DNA from: Planctomycetota bacterium
GTDB taxonomy: Bacteria; Planctomycetota; UBA8108; UBA1146
NCBI GenBank assembly: GCA_016776905.1
Contig: JADHSM010000010.1
Span: forward strand, 62,001-126,000
DNA length: 64,000 bases
Direction: 5' to 3'
Of this stretch, positions 51,113 to 61,900 are shown piece by piece. A program made the translations under genes and the position numbers. Under the pieces are notes generated by a model. That model did not search any database and was not told the DNA's origin. It saw only the letters and a list, made by a program, of their open reading frames with translations. Numbering within the stretch: position 1 is the stretch's first letter; each line of letters starts with the position of its first letter.

Positions 51113-52870
51113 TTATCGCCTCTTTCCACCAGCAACGGACTGCAACAGGAATAGATTCAATGTCAGTATTTTCTTTTCGCCATCCGACTTCAGGTCATCT
51201 TCGATTCGGAAAAACTTTGTCGAAGCTGCGAGTGCTCCAGCGGCACTATTTGCTTGTGTCGCATCTAATACTCGGAGTGAGACAATTGACTTATTCTCTG
51301 ATCTTTTCAAACCATTCAGATCGATGTTCGTCCATTCGGGGTATATCTCTGGTCGAGCAGCACTCACACCCTTGGTGATATCTTCGAACAACTCAAGAAT
51401 CGGAACGTATTCATCAATGCGAGCTTTGTTGTTACCAGAGGACCCGCCTTTTAGAGCCATGATCTCTCTCTCTGCTGCATTAAAGATGGATCCGCCACCT
51501 TTTCCCCGGGTTGCCGGGTCTTCACCGAATCTTGCACGGTAAACTTCAAGCTGATTTGTTCTCACCGTTTCATACTCCGACTTGCGAAGCTGACCTTCTC
51601 TATGGCTGTCGATAAGAAGTGCAATCGAAGACATGCAAAGAATAAAGCCCAGCATGATTAAGCTAGGAATGAGTTTTGCGAAACGACGCTCGTAGCGAAA
51701 CTCTTCCTTTCTTAAATCGAAATTGGTGAGCCCTTGACCAGCAGCACCCAAGGCCAGCCCTACAGCAATCGCACCACTTTCATTACAACGATCAACTTTA
51801 TCGAGACCGACACTGGACTCAATGGAGTCACAGACCCTCAGGTGCTGTGCAGTCACTTCAAACTCTTCAGAGAGCCTGTCAGCGACGGAAAGTTCTTTTG
51901 AAACCTTTCCTGAAACCATGATCCGATCAATCGGATCTCTCAGCCAATATCCAGCAAAGGTTCTTTGTATCTCAGTGATCAACCGATCTAGCATGTCCTC
52001 CGGATCAGCTTCAACCTGAACAACCTTTTTCATCCCAGGAACTTGCAACTGGTCGAACTCTTCATCGGAGACCACCGCTATCGCAAGTTCTTCCATAGGA
52101 TCTTCAACGAACTCAGGCTTTTCACCTTCTTCGAAAAGTTGACTGAACTCTTCATTGAGTGGAGAAGTATCCTTATTTGCAACTTCGCCATCTGATTCAC
52201 TATTTACGGCGCTCGGTTCTGGCGCAGGCAAACTTTGCTTCGCCATCAACTTCATGTGATTCGAAGTTGATCTGAGTCTCATGATTCGACCCTCTTCGAG
52301 TAGGACAAAAGTGGTGTTACCCGACTCCATGTCCACAAGAAGGGTTCTCCCTGTCCTCAGCTCCGGGTGCGACACATGGAATGCTGTCGCCAACGCCGTG
52401 GAGTCAATCTCGACCTGCATAGGATCAAGACCGCTTCCTTCGAAGAGGTTCAAGTGAGCCTGAATCGATTCTTTTTTAATTGCACCAATAAGAAGGTGCG
52501 AGGAAGCTTTGTCTTCAGAGCACTTGATGTAATCAATGATCAAATCATCGATAACGACTCCCGGAATGTGCCCTTCACTTTCGTACCGAATCGTCTTTTG
52601 AATGACTTCGTCTTTTGTGAATGGGACTGAGAAATCTCTCAAAGTCATCAAGCGCGTAGGCAATGCTGAAGCGACCTCTACCCCGACTCGATCCCCTTCA
52701 CCAAGATTCGTTTTCAAAATCTCAGTCAGAGAATCAACTCGCTCAGCAGCGGTTTCTCCATCTATTGCCGACTCGATGTAATCCACGAGGACCGTCTGCT
52801 TGGATGAAACATCCAATACAGCGATTCGTACACATGAGTCGTCTATTTCAATACCTGCGTGCAGTGCCAC
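51113..52870 (-). CDS. Type II secretion GspL-like protein (PilM-type actin fold joined to PilN-type membrane part)
   Basis: 585 residues. Residues about 1-200 and 280-385 form an actin-like ATPase fold as in PilM/GspL cytoplasmic domains (HAGIEIDDSCVRIAVLDVSSKQTVLVDYIE, TRLMTLRDFSVPFTKDEVIQKTIRYESEGHIP, LDPMQVEIDSTALATAFHV, TGRTLLVDMESGNTTFVLLEEGRIM). An acidic insert sits between. A membrane helix (LIPSLIMLGFILCMSSIALLID, about 405-426) is followed by a coiled coil and a PilN/GspL periplasmic ferredoxin-like domain ending in LRIED...LTLNLFLLQS. GspL proteins have this joined form. It should recruit GspE to the membrane. The track M is at 52870. Confidence 0.85.
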   Translation of the reverse strand: MALHAGIEIDDSCVRIAVLDVSSKQTVLVDYIESAIDGETAAERVDSLTEILKTNLGEGDRVGVEVASALPTRLMTLRDFSVPFTKDEVIQKTIRYESEGHIPGVVIDDLIIDYIKCSEDKASSHLLIGAIKKESIQAHLNLFEGSGLDPMQVEIDSTALATAFHVSHPELRTGRTLLVDMESGNTTFVLLEEGRIMRLRSTSNHMKLMAKQSLPAPEPSAVNSESDGEVANKDTSPLNEEFSQLFEEGEKPEFVEDPMEELAIAVVSDEEFDQLQVPGMKKVVQVEADPEDMLDRLITEIQRTFAGYWLRDPIDRIMVSGKVSKELSVADRLSEEFEVTAQHLRVCDSIESSVGLDKVDRCNESGAIAVGLALGAAGQGLTNFDLRKEEFRYERRFAKLIPSLIMLGFILCMSSIALLIDSHREGQLRKSEYETVRTNQLEVYRARFGEDPATRGKGGGSIFNAAEREIMALKGGSSGNNKARIDEYVPILELFEDITKGVSAARPEIYPEWTNIDLNGLKRSENKSIVSLRVLDATQANSAAGALAASTKFFRIEDDLKSDGEKKILTLNLFLLQSVAGGKRR

Positions 52871-52912
52871 GACAGGACTCCTCTCGCTATTCGGTGATCT
52901 TTACTTAGAGGA

Positions 52913-54046
52913 CTATTGATCCCTAGATGGGCGTCCGCCTTGATTACGCTGTAGACCTTCCAGTTGACGAATTGCGCCTTCTGGATTTTTTTGTAAATCA
53001 ATGCCGAGGGTCGCTTCAAGTTGCTTACGACTGGCTTTCTGATCAGGGGTTTCATTGTCGATTCCGCCCCGGATGCTTCCTTTATTTGTATTCTTTACCG
53101 TTCTGCCAGAACTTGATTTGGCAGTCGCACTCACACCACTTCGGTTCACAGTTCGGTTCGAAGTTGCAGGAGCACCTGCTGGTGTTGAACCCGCACCTTT
53201 TCTGTCGGTGGGGACAACTTCACCCTTCCCGTTCTTAATCACACCACGAGTATCCGCTGGGATACCCACGTTCGTAGTGGGTTGCTGTCTTCCTCCTGGA
53301 AGACCCGCATTGAGGCCATAAGCTTCGACTTCTTCGGGAGTGAAACCACGCAGAACCAATCCGTTTTCAGTTTCATTGATAACGGGATCAATAATACTTT
53401 CGGTTTTTAGCGTGTAGGTGCGTCCATTGTGTTTGTAAATGACGGTTCTGGGTCCCTGAGAGATATCCAAAACTTCGTAGTAATCTTCTTCGACTCGAAA
53501 CTCTTTTCCCTTTTCGAGATACCTCGTTCTGGCGGCAGCCTGCGCACTCGGCAATCGGCTCCCGACACCTCCTTGGCTAGAAGAAACTCTTCCTCTGGAG
53601 GAGGTTCTAGGATTGCTACCCCGAGTTCTGCTACTCGTAACTCGTCTTGATGAAGAATTCGCCACTGGAGTTGCCGCTGTTTTATCCTGAATAGTCGCAA
53701 ATCGACGACCCTCTTCAGAAATAATCACAGCCATGACTTTCCAATCGCGCAGCGGGCCTCCATCAAGAATAGGCATCTCAGGTTCTCTTTGTGCCTGGAT
53801 CGGAGCGACTATGGGTACCGGTTTCTTTCTGTAGAAATCACGAATTACACTTTGGTATTTATTAGGTACAAGTCTCGGAACATCTGTAGGAAGAGCAAAA
53901 TCAGTCGGCTCCACCAATCGAATGACCTTCTTTTCGCTAGAGGTCATACCGAACATTCCTAGAAACACCATGACCAGCATGGCGATTCCACCGATGTTGA
54001 CGACCGTGAGTCCCCATCGGATCACTTTTACATTTATTTTCATCAT
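52913..54046 (-). CDS. Type II secretion GspC-like inner-membrane protein
   Basis: 377 residues from ATG 54046 (AAGGATG upstream); the track's first 17 codons overlap gspK. One membrane helix (WGLTVVNIGGIAMLVMVFLGMFG) is followed by a Pro-rich linker and an HR-like domain: GPLRDWKVMAVIISEEGRRFATIQD...ARTRYLEKGKEFRVEEDYYEVLDISQGPRTVIYKHNGRTYTL. This pattern (processed value, G-x-x-V, tight beta-strands) is that of GspC HR or PilP domains that bind the secretin N0 domain. A Ser/Arg/Gly-rich insert splits it. The last 120 residues are low complexity (STPAGAPATSNRTVNRSG) and basic. There is no PDZ domain. Assigned by layout and position. Confidence 0.72.
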   Translation of the reverse strand: MMKINVKVIRWGLTVVNIGGIAMLVMVFLGMFGMTSSEKKVIRLVEPTDFALPTDVPRLVPNKYQSVIRDFYRKKPVPIVAPIQAQREPEMPILDGGPLRDWKVMAVIISEEGRRFATIQDKTAATPVANSSSRRVTSSRTRGSNPRTSSRGRVSSSQGGVGSRLPSAQAAARTRYLEKGKEFRVEEDYYEVLDISQGPRTVIYKHNGRTYTLKTESIIDPVINETENGLVLRGFTPEEVEAYGLNAGLPGGRQQPTTNVGIPADTRGVIKNGKGEVVPTDRKGAGSTPAGAPATSNRTVNRSGVSATAKSSSGRTVKNTNKGSIRGGIDNETPDQKASRKQLEATLGIDLQKNPEGAIRQLEGLQRNQGGRPSRDQ

Positions 54047-54065
54047 CGATTCATCCTTTGAAATC

Positions 54066-55619
54066 TCATCGCTGTAACTCTCTCCAGGAAAGCACAACGA
54101 CGTGACGATCTCTCCTCGCGCAAACTAGTCTACCCGAGAGCGTTCTATTATCCTTGGTACCTTTGAGAGTTGCAGTGAAATACTTGCTCGAAAAAACAAC
54201 CTTGGATTCAAGGTCGCTTTTAAGCAATTCCAGAATCGAATCCTCTCCAGGAGTCGACTCTGACCATTCTTCATTAACCTGACCTAATTGATTGATATTC
54301 GTGAAATGCTCGAACTCCTGTGCCGCATCTTCCTCTTCTTCAGAAGCGAATGAATCAGCGTCTTCTTCCGATTCTTCCTTGAAGGTGTCGCCCTGTTGGA
54401 AAATCTGCCAAGCGATGTCCTTGGCCTCTTCAAAGTCTTCGAAAGAGCGAAGAAGAGAGATGATCACTTCTGGACGCGCGGTATTGAGGTTGATCTTTCC
54501 GGAGGAATTTGCTGTCAGGACATGGCGCAACCCGATCGGAGCAATGGGGGCCTCGACCATGTCGTCCAGCAGTGAATACCCCGATTGCTCGAGGAAGTCG
54601 AGCGATCCCAATCCCGGAAGAGACTCGAGATCCATGCCACCCGTCATTCCTGATGAAAATCCATCCTGATTCGCAGCGGCAGCGTCTTCTGCTTCAGCGA
54701 GGGCTATAGGATCAACGGGGCCTTCGAGTAATTCGAGTGAAATATCTTCGATTTCAAGCAAGGCGTCGAGACTGTGAATTCTTCGGGTACTTTCTTCCGA
54801 AACTCGCTGATATACGAATGTAACGATGGACTCTGCGACCCCTGTGGCATCAGGAGTTTCCGAGTATTCAAATCCATTTTCCTGATTGTAATCCACGACT
54901 GCTTCAATCAATCGAATCATCATCTCTTGAGCGGCGTCGACAACTTCCTGATCAGGAATGACAAATTCTTCCAATTCTGAATCCAGATCACCAGCACCAT
55001 TAATGGTTTCGTCAATCACGGCTCCAGCTTGTCCAAGATTTGACAGATCAACCCCATCAGCGGCGTCGGTTGCAGACTCTTCTTCCTCTTCTACAACCAA
55101 CTCAAAGATGTGATTAAGATCAATACACGATTCGCCATCAATCACCTCTCCGGTGACATTGACTTCATTGATATAATCCTCGATCGCATAAGCCCAGGTA
55201 TCATGGCGAGTATCCACTTCATTTTCGTCTTGAGAACTTCCGGCTTCAACTCCGGCTCTTCCACCAGAGTTTCCAGTCGGATTGCCCGCCCCTGGCCCCT
55301 CTGGGTTCGACGTATCCAAGTCTGAGTTGAACTCATCCTCGAGAATCTCTTCCTCCAACAATCCCAAATCTTCCATGAGATCTTCAGACACGTTTTGAAC
55401 AACTTTTCTGGAAGCCGCCTGAAGGGAGTACGTCAGTTGAGTGTATCCTTGTCGATTCTGGGAGATTCTCTTTTCGACCTGGGTGACAAAGACCATCTGA
55501 GTGATCACAACCGTCAAAACGAGAACGAGGACCAGCACGATGAATAAAGCCATACCCGAATCGACCCTATGGGCAGATTCTTGAGCTTTCTCAGTCGTCA
55601 GAGGTACCTTGTTCTTCAT
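54066..55619 (-). CDS. gspK: Minor pseudopilin GspK, unusually acidic
   Basis: 517 residues, against about 320 for usual GspK. The N-terminus has a hydrophobic pilin-like helix (GMALFIVLVLVLVLTVVITQMVFVTQVEKR); as in many GspK proteins the residue at position 5 is not Glu. The K-type helical domain carries the helix-hairpin motif KINLNTARPEVIISLLRSFEDFEEAKDIAWQIFQQGDTF. Residues about 60-330 contain long Glu/Asp/Ala-rich acidic segments (VVEEEEESATDAADGVD, EEDADSFASEEEEDAAQE) that make up the extra length. GspK caps the pseudopilus tip with I and J. A sigma-54-like site lies about 80 bases upstream; the C-like gene follows by 19 bases. Confidence 0.88.
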   Translation of the reverse strand: MKNKVPLTTEKAQESAHRVDSGMALFIVLVLVLVLTVVITQMVFVTQVEKRISQNRQGYTQLTYSLQAASRKVVQNVSEDLMEDLGLLEEEILEDEFNSDLDTSNPEGPGAGNPTGNSGGRAGVEAGSSQDENEVDTRHDTWAYAIEDYINEVNVTGEVIDGESCIDLNHIFELVVEEEEESATDAADGVDLSNLGQAGAVIDETINGAGDLDSELEEFVIPDQEVVDAAQEMMIRLIEAVVDYNQENGFEYSETPDATGVAESIVTFVYQRVSEESTRRIHSLDALLEIEDISLELLEGPVDPIALAEAEDAAAANQDGFSSGMTGGMDLESLPGLGSLDFLEQSGYSLLDDMVEAPIAPIGLRHVLTANSSGKINLNTARPEVIISLLRSFEDFEEAKDIAWQIFQQGDTFKEESEEDADSFASEEEEDAAQEFEHFTNINQLGQVNEEWSESTPGEDSILELLKSDLESKVVFSSKYFTATLKGTKDNRTLSGRLVCARRDRHVVVLSWRELQR

Positions 55620-55694
55620 CGATTACTTCCTTTGTCACCGCCGGGACACCCGCCGACTCCCCACGGGAATCGAAATCCTTGTATAGCCATCTTC

Positions 55695-55710
55695 GGCAGA
55701 TCTCATGCCA
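55695..55710 (-). promoter_or_regulatory. Candidate sigma-54 promoter of the gspK-C-L-M operon
   Basis: The minus strand reads TGGCAT-GAGAT-CTGCC: five of six -24 bases, and a -12 with the essential GC but C for the first T. Spacing is exact. It lies about 76 bases before ATG 55619. Confidence 0.55.
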
Positions 55711-55856
55711 TTCTACACCCCTGTGCTCAGGAACTTTGAATGTCTCAGGAAATCATAACAGGTTGTAATAAAAAGGTTTATGAATCTCAGGAGCAGAGAG
55801 CACCCTCAAAATTTACAGTCATACACCCCGAGTGAGGCACTTCGTGTTCGAATTTA

Positions 55857-58800
55857 CTACATTTCCGGAGCATCGCTGGGGGTAGGACCGGTGTCAGGAC
55901 GCCGCTCCTTGAGGGTCAAGGTCAGGACCACTGGGAGTACTACAAGAGTGAGGAGCGTCGATGTCCCCAAACCTCCGATAATGGTTTTTCCCAAAGTCGT
56001 GAACTGTGGACCCGTAGTAATCTGAGTCGCATAGGCCATGGGAATCAGTCCCAGAATCGTTGTCAGTGCGGTGATGAGAATCGGGCGCAATCGATCGCTG
56101 GCTCCAGAGATGATGGCATCTAACCGAGATGCACCTTCCTGCATACGTCTCAAGACCTGATCGATGAGCACTATCCCATTATTGACGACGATGCCGCTCA
56201 GAAGGATCGTTCCGATTGCTGCAGGTGTATCTAGGTTATCTCCCTGAAGAAACAGGAACCATATCACCCCTGGGACGGCCAAGAATACTGAGAGCATGAG
56301 AACAAGAGGAGTCCTCATTGATTCAAAGAGACACGCCAGAACCATGTAGACGAGAAATACGGAAAGATACATCCCTTCTCCAAAGGACTCCCGGTTTCTC
56401 CATCGCCCTGACCACTGCTCACCCAAATCCCAAGAGTAGCCCACAGGCCAAGAATACTGAGCCAGTGCTTCCTCCACTCGAGCCTGAACGACCTGCTGAT
56501 CTTCGAGTCCGAGTTGTACCGAGATATTTGCATATGCCATTCGATCCCAGCGCTTACGTTCATCGGGAGCTTCCGCTTGAACGAGGGTACCTAAATCTTC
56601 AATCGGCAATTCCAAATCATCCGTGATGGCGAATTTCATACTCTTTAACTCTGTGACGCTATCGGTCTCTTCATCGACGAGCCCCAAATTGATTTCCATA
56701 TCATTGGATCGGGTTCTCAGACTCGAAAGGCGACTTCCAGCAAATGCCATACTGACACTTCTTGCGACTTGGTTACCGGAAACCTGCAGTCTCGCTAAGA
56801 GATCCTCATTGGGCTCAAGACGAAGTTCATCGACCTGATCACGACCAGGTATTTCACTATCCATGACACCTTCAACACCTAAGAGGTAACTGGAAACCTT
56901 CGGCGCGAGATCATCCAGCAATGACCCAGAAACCCCTTTGAGACGGACATTGATGGTGCCAGCACTGGATCTTCCCCCACCGCCACGTCCACCCCAGCCC
57001 CAGCCATTACTGGTCTTGATGTTAAATCCTGGAACTTTGGGGAGCACGCTCCCAATTTTGACTCTGAGGTCTGCAAGATATTCCTCTGTCGCTAATTCCT
57101 GGGGAGGATATACGCGTGTTATTGCATTTCCATCAGAGAACCACGAATAGATATCACCTTCACCGATGACTTCTCTGTTCGATTCAAGTATCCCCTCGAT
57201 CTGCGTAACAACTTTTTCCATCTCCCGGAAATCAAGCCCCTCGACAGGGTTGTAGGAAACATTGGCAAAGTTCGTTTTCCAATCCATATCAGAAAGGTCG
57301 AAACGAAATCCATTCTGGAAGGGAATCATGACACTGAAGGTTGCAGCTGCAGCGATGACTAAGGTCAGCCATTTGTATCGAATAGCTCCGGTAAGAAAAC
57401 GTGAGTAAGCATTACGGAAGGATTCGAACCAAGCCGCTTTTTTCACTTCTTTTTTGCCGAAGATTCTTGCTGAAACCATCGGTACGAGAGTCAATGAAAC
57501 GAAAAGACTCGCACCAATCGTCAGCGAAATGACGATGCCCACACTCCCCAAATGTTCTGAGAACTGACTCTCTCCTGAGATGATCACAGGCAGAAACACC
57601 ACCATTGTCGTCAAAGTCGCGGCGAAAACGGGTGTTGCCACTTCCATGGTTCCACGAGTAGCAGCAAGGAGAGGATCCTCACCCATCGCCGCACGCCGCA
57701 CTATCGACTCAACAACCACGACCGCTGTATCTACCAGCATGCCGACACCAAGCATCAACGCCAAAAGTGTCAGCGTATTCAGTTCCATTTCCATGAGATG
57801 CAATGCAGCCATCGCAGTCAGAACTGAAATCGGAATCGCCATTCCCACAAGAAAAGTTGCCGAGATCCTTCGTAAGAAAAGCATGAGGACAATAAGAGCA
57901 AGCCCACCCCCAACAATTCCGGCATCCCGGAGTTGGCCGATGGAGCTTTCAATCATTTTTCCCTGGTCTTGCCAAACAAGCAGATCGATCCCCTCCAATT
58001 GAGGGTCACCCTGAATCTGCTCGACAACTTCACGAATCTTACGACAAACATTGACCGTATTTGCGCCAGATTGCTGAGACACTTCTAGAGATATGGCGGG
58101 GGCATGATTGAGGTGACGTCCCCATCTCATCTCGCCTTCAACCTTTTCAATAATCGCTACCTGGCCGAGACGAAGCCCCTTGTCATTGATCGGTAGATCG
58201 AAGAGATCTTCATATTCATCGATAGCGTTGAGCATTCGTAAGCGACGGGTCTTCCCGTCTTTCCTGATTTTCCCGATGCTCGCATCCACATTCGATCCAT
58301 TGATAACCGCTGCAATACCACCCAGGCTAAGCCCGTGTTTCTCAAGATCACCCTTACGGAATTGAATCTTAACTTCGAGAGGCTTTATCCCGTCTAGCTC
58401 GACTTGACCTACCCCATCGATACGTTCGAGTGGCCTCTGAATTCTGTCGACCAGAAGGTTGTAGTTCTCCGAAAGATCAATCCCTGGGGAACTGATCCTT
58501 GCTTCCATGATCGTTTCGTTTCCCGGTCCCCAACCGCCATCACGTACTCGTATTCTCTCGAGGTCCTCCACCGGGAGGTCATTGATAGCGCGAGCCAACC
58601 GTTCTCGAATTTCTACTTTGATAGCATCGGTATCACTCCCGTGGCCAAACCTGAGAGTCACCCGCCCTCTTCCATCACTGGACTCGCTCTCAATCCCCTC
58701 AAGACCATGCAGCGTCGCCAATGCCTCTTCGAGGGGGCGCACCACTTCATTTTCAACTTGGGTTGGAGAAGCGTTGGGGTATGGGATCGTGATATTAATT

Positions 58801-58934
58801 CGATTTTTACTGAAGTTTGGCAGCGCGCTCAAAGGAAGTTGTTGGACAGATAGGATTCCGGCAAGAATCAGTAATAGATGAATCGTTAAGGTCGTGATGG
58901 GTCGGGAAAGACAGAGGCGAACAAAGCTTTTCAT
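55857..58934 (-). CDS. RND efflux transporter subunit (second pump gene)
   Basis: 1025 residues, the full length for RND (HAE1/HME) pumps, with twelve predicted membrane helices. Features: the start FVRLCLSRPITTLTIHLLLILAG with TM1, PNFSKNRINITIPYPNASPTQVENEVVRPLEEAL (porter domain entry), TM4 with LGVGMLVDTAVVVVESIVRR (one Asp of the proton relay), ATPVFAATLTTMVVFLPVI and, in the second half, GIVVNNGIVLIDQVLRR. It exports compounds by proton exchange across the envelope. Its gene overlaps the first RND gene by 4 bases, and both share one adaptor, as in MdtABC-type heteromeric pumps. The substrate is unknown. No outer-membrane TolC gene is in the window. Confidence 0.95.
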   Translation of the reverse strand: MKSFVRLCLSRPITTLTIHLLLILAGILSVQQLPLSALPNFSKNRINITIPYPNASPTQVENEVVRPLEEALATLHGLEGIESESSDGRGRVTLRFGHGSDTDAIKVEIRERLARAINDLPVEDLERIRVRDGGWGPGNETIMEARISSPGIDLSENYNLLVDRIQRPLERIDGVGQVELDGIKPLEVKIQFRKGDLEKHGLSLGGIAAVINGSNVDASIGKIRKDGKTRRLRMLNAIDEYEDLFDLPINDKGLRLGQVAIIEKVEGEMRWGRHLNHAPAISLEVSQQSGANTVNVCRKIREVVEQIQGDPQLEGIDLLVWQDQGKMIESSIGQLRDAGIVGGGLALIVLMLFLRRISATFLVGMAIPISVLTAMAALHLMEMELNTLTLLALMLGVGMLVDTAVVVVESIVRRAAMGEDPLLAATRGTMEVATPVFAATLTTMVVFLPVIISGESQFSEHLGSVGIVISLTIGASLFVSLTLVPMVSARIFGKKEVKKAAWFESFRNAYSRFLTGAIRYKWLTLVIAAAATFSVMIPFQNGFRFDLSDMDWKTNFANVSYNPVEGLDFREMEKVVTQIEGILESNREVIGEGDIYSWFSDGNAITRVYPPQELATEEYLADLRVKIGSVLPKVPGFNIKTSNGWGWGGRGGGGRSSAGTINVRLKGVSGSLLDDLAPKVSSYLLGVEGVMDSEIPGRDQVDELRLEPNEDLLARLQVSGNQVARSVSMAFAGSRLSSLRTRSNDMEINLGLVDEETDSVTELKSMKFAITDDLELPIEDLGTLVQAEAPDERKRWDRMAYANISVQLGLEDQQVVQARVEEALAQYSWPVGYSWDLGEQWSGRWRNRESFGEGMYLSVFLVYMVLACLFESMRTPLVLMLSVFLAVPGVIWFLFLQGDNLDTPAAIGTILLSGIVVNNGIVLIDQVLRRMQEGASRLDAIISGASDRLRPILITALTTILGLIPMAYATQITTGPQFTTLGKTIIGGLGTSTLLTLVVLPVVLTLTLKERRPDTGPTPSDAPEM

Positions 58935-61900
58935 GACACAGCCTCACCTTCGGAATCGCTGACGAGGGCTCGATATCCACTCGGGATCACTGCCAGAGTC
59001 AAAATCGTTGCCACAGCAAGTCCCCAGACCACCGTGATCGCCAATGGCTTTCTCAGTTCAGCGCCTGGGCCAAAGCCCATCGCTAACGGCATCAATCCTA
59101 AAATCGTAGTCGTACTTGTGATCAATATTGGACGCAATCTTTCGATCCCTGCACGACGTGTTGCCTCAGTTGCGCCCAACCCACTATTTTGCAACTGTTG
59201 GATCCGACTGACGTAAATAATTCCGTTATTGACGACAATTCCACATAAGAGAATCACGCCGATCATCGAAAGAACTCCCAAGGGTATTCCTGTGAAGAGC
59301 ATTGCAAAAATGGCCCCACAAATTCCCAAGGGTACCGTCAGAATTACAATGAATGGCAACTTCAACGATTCAAATGTGCTGGCTAACACCAGATAAACCA
59401 CGAACACAGCAAGAGCTAATGCCATGCCCAAGCTGCGCAGAGATTCTTTCATCTCAATGTTCTGTCCCGACATTTTTGCAGTTGTCGTCGGGGACAATAT
59501 GCGTCCGTCCAAAGCCCTGATGACATTCGCGGTTGCGGTACCAAGGTCGACGCCAAAAGTCCGGGCAGTGACAGAAACAGATCTTTCGCCACCCACTCTT
59601 CGGATTTCAACCGGTCCCAACGCCTCTTTCAAACTGCCGAAGGCGGCCAGCCTCAAGACGGCATCATCTCCTTGTGTAGGAGTTCTGATCGAATCCCTAC
59701 CGGCTTCTTCCAAGGTTCTTTCTAAGGCGCCTTTGATACGAACTCGAATATCGATGGGCTTTTCAGCAAAACGATACTGAGAAGCCACCTCACCAATCGC
59801 TCGTGATTTCATGCCATCTGCGATTTGTCCGAGATTGAGTCCATATGCAGAAAGTCGATAGGGGTCCATGCGAACATGGATTTCGGGAACCTGATCTGGA
59901 ACTCTTGGATTCACATCTGTTAATCCCGCAACAAGGCTCATGCGATCAGCAACTGTCATCGCTGACCGTCTCAGCTCTTCGAGGTCGTCGTCGTAAACTT
60001 CGACTTCAATCGGATCACGAAAGGTGAAGAGAGAGGGTCGCCCGAGCGAGAAAGGACAATCAGGGATTTCCTTAAACCGTTCCTCGAGCTTCTCGATGAG
60101 AGCCGTCTCATCTTGGCGAGTGGCCCCATTTTCAAGTCCGAGTGTCAAACGGGCAATATGTTCTCTTCGTTCTCCTGATTGAACTTCACCAAGAACCGGA
60201 GATTCACCCACTGTCGAAGTATAAAGAGCGATCGGCCAATCTTCGGCTTTCAATTCAGAGACGATCTTTTCAAGAGCAGCGACTTTACGATCGGTTTCTT
60301 CTAGGGGAGTGCCCTCGGCCAATTCGACATCGAAGAAAAACTGTCCCTGATAAAGGTCTGGTACAAGTTCAGTTCCAAGATCGTTCACCTTCGGGAGCAC
60401 TACGGTGCAAAATGCGAGTGCCAGTACGGGTGCCCCCCATGGCATGGAAAGCAATCCACCCAAGGAACGAGAGTATAGATTTTGAGCACCCGTGAGAGCC
60501 CACGAGAACAAGCTCGCCAATGGCGACAAAAGCTTATCGATAAAGGCGATAAGCCGGCTCAATATGCCACCAGAGAAACGATGACCACTAGCAACCACTG
60601 TAGGAATCACCGTCGCGGCAACAAACAGACTTGCGACGAGGGAGTAAGTAACCGTCAGGGCCTGATCCCGGAAGATCTCTCCACCGATTCCTTGGACAAA
60701 AATCAGGGGTAGGAAAACTGCGATGGTCGTAAGCGTAGAAGCGACGATGCCGCCAATCACTTGACCTGTTCCCTTATAAACAGCTTCGAAAGGAGACATT
60801 CCCTCCTCCCGAAGTCTTTGAATCGACTCTAGGACAACAACACTGTTATCGACCAGCATGCCGATTCCCAAAGCGAGACCACCTAGGGAAAGGACGTTAA
60901 GACTGATTCCTGTCAGTTCCATCAGCAAAAATGTGACAGCGACAGATACGGGGATCGACAATGCTATCGTCAATGTACTGAGCATATTCCTCAGGAATAC
61001 ATAGAGAACGAGAGCGGCAAGAAGCGCGCCCATTAAGGCAGTCGACTCCACACTCTCGATAGACTCTTCAATAAATCTCGCCTGGTCCGAAAGAACGACC
61101 AGCTCACAGTCTGCGAGCTCCTTGTCATTCTCCAACTCTGCGAGACGCAGTCGTAATGCCTTGGCGACATTGACGGCATTCGCATCGCCCTCTTTATACA
61201 AGTCGATTTGAACGGCCGGCTGACCATCGACACGGACGAGAATCTCATCATCTCTGGGAACGATGGCCACGTCACCGATATCTTTGACCTGAACCGTCCC
61301 TGTTTGTCCCTGAAGAACGATGACATCCTCGATGTTCTCAAGGGATCTAAACTCTTTTACTGTTCGCAACCGGTAGGCCGTTTGCCGGTCACGGATCTCT
61401 CCCCCTGAACGGTTTACGTTTTCTTGGGATATGCGCCTAGCGACCGTCGCAACATCAAGAGAGAGTGCCTCCAGTTTTTGAGCATCCAGGTCGACCAGAA
61501 CTTCATCTTCTGCGCCTCCGGTCACCCTCGCGGCAGCCACACCGGTCACAGTCTCCAGTTTTCTCTTAATCTTGAGTTCTGCTAATTTTCTAAGATCTGG
61601 AATCGACCGAGAACCCGTTAATGCAAGACGAGTCATAGGATCAAGAGACGGATCAAACCGAAAAACCAAGGGTGAACGCGCATCTTCAGGAAGATTGACT
61701 AAGTCCAGTTTCTCTCTCACATCGAGGCTCGCCCTCTGCATGTCAGTGTCCCAACTGAACTCTAATACAACTTCCGAAACCCCGGCCCTTGAAGTGCTGG
61801 AATACCTCAAGAGACCTTGGGTCACTCCCACCACCTCTTCGATGGCATCGGTGACTAACTGCTCGACCTCTTGCGGGGAGGCATCGCGTAACTCGGTTTG

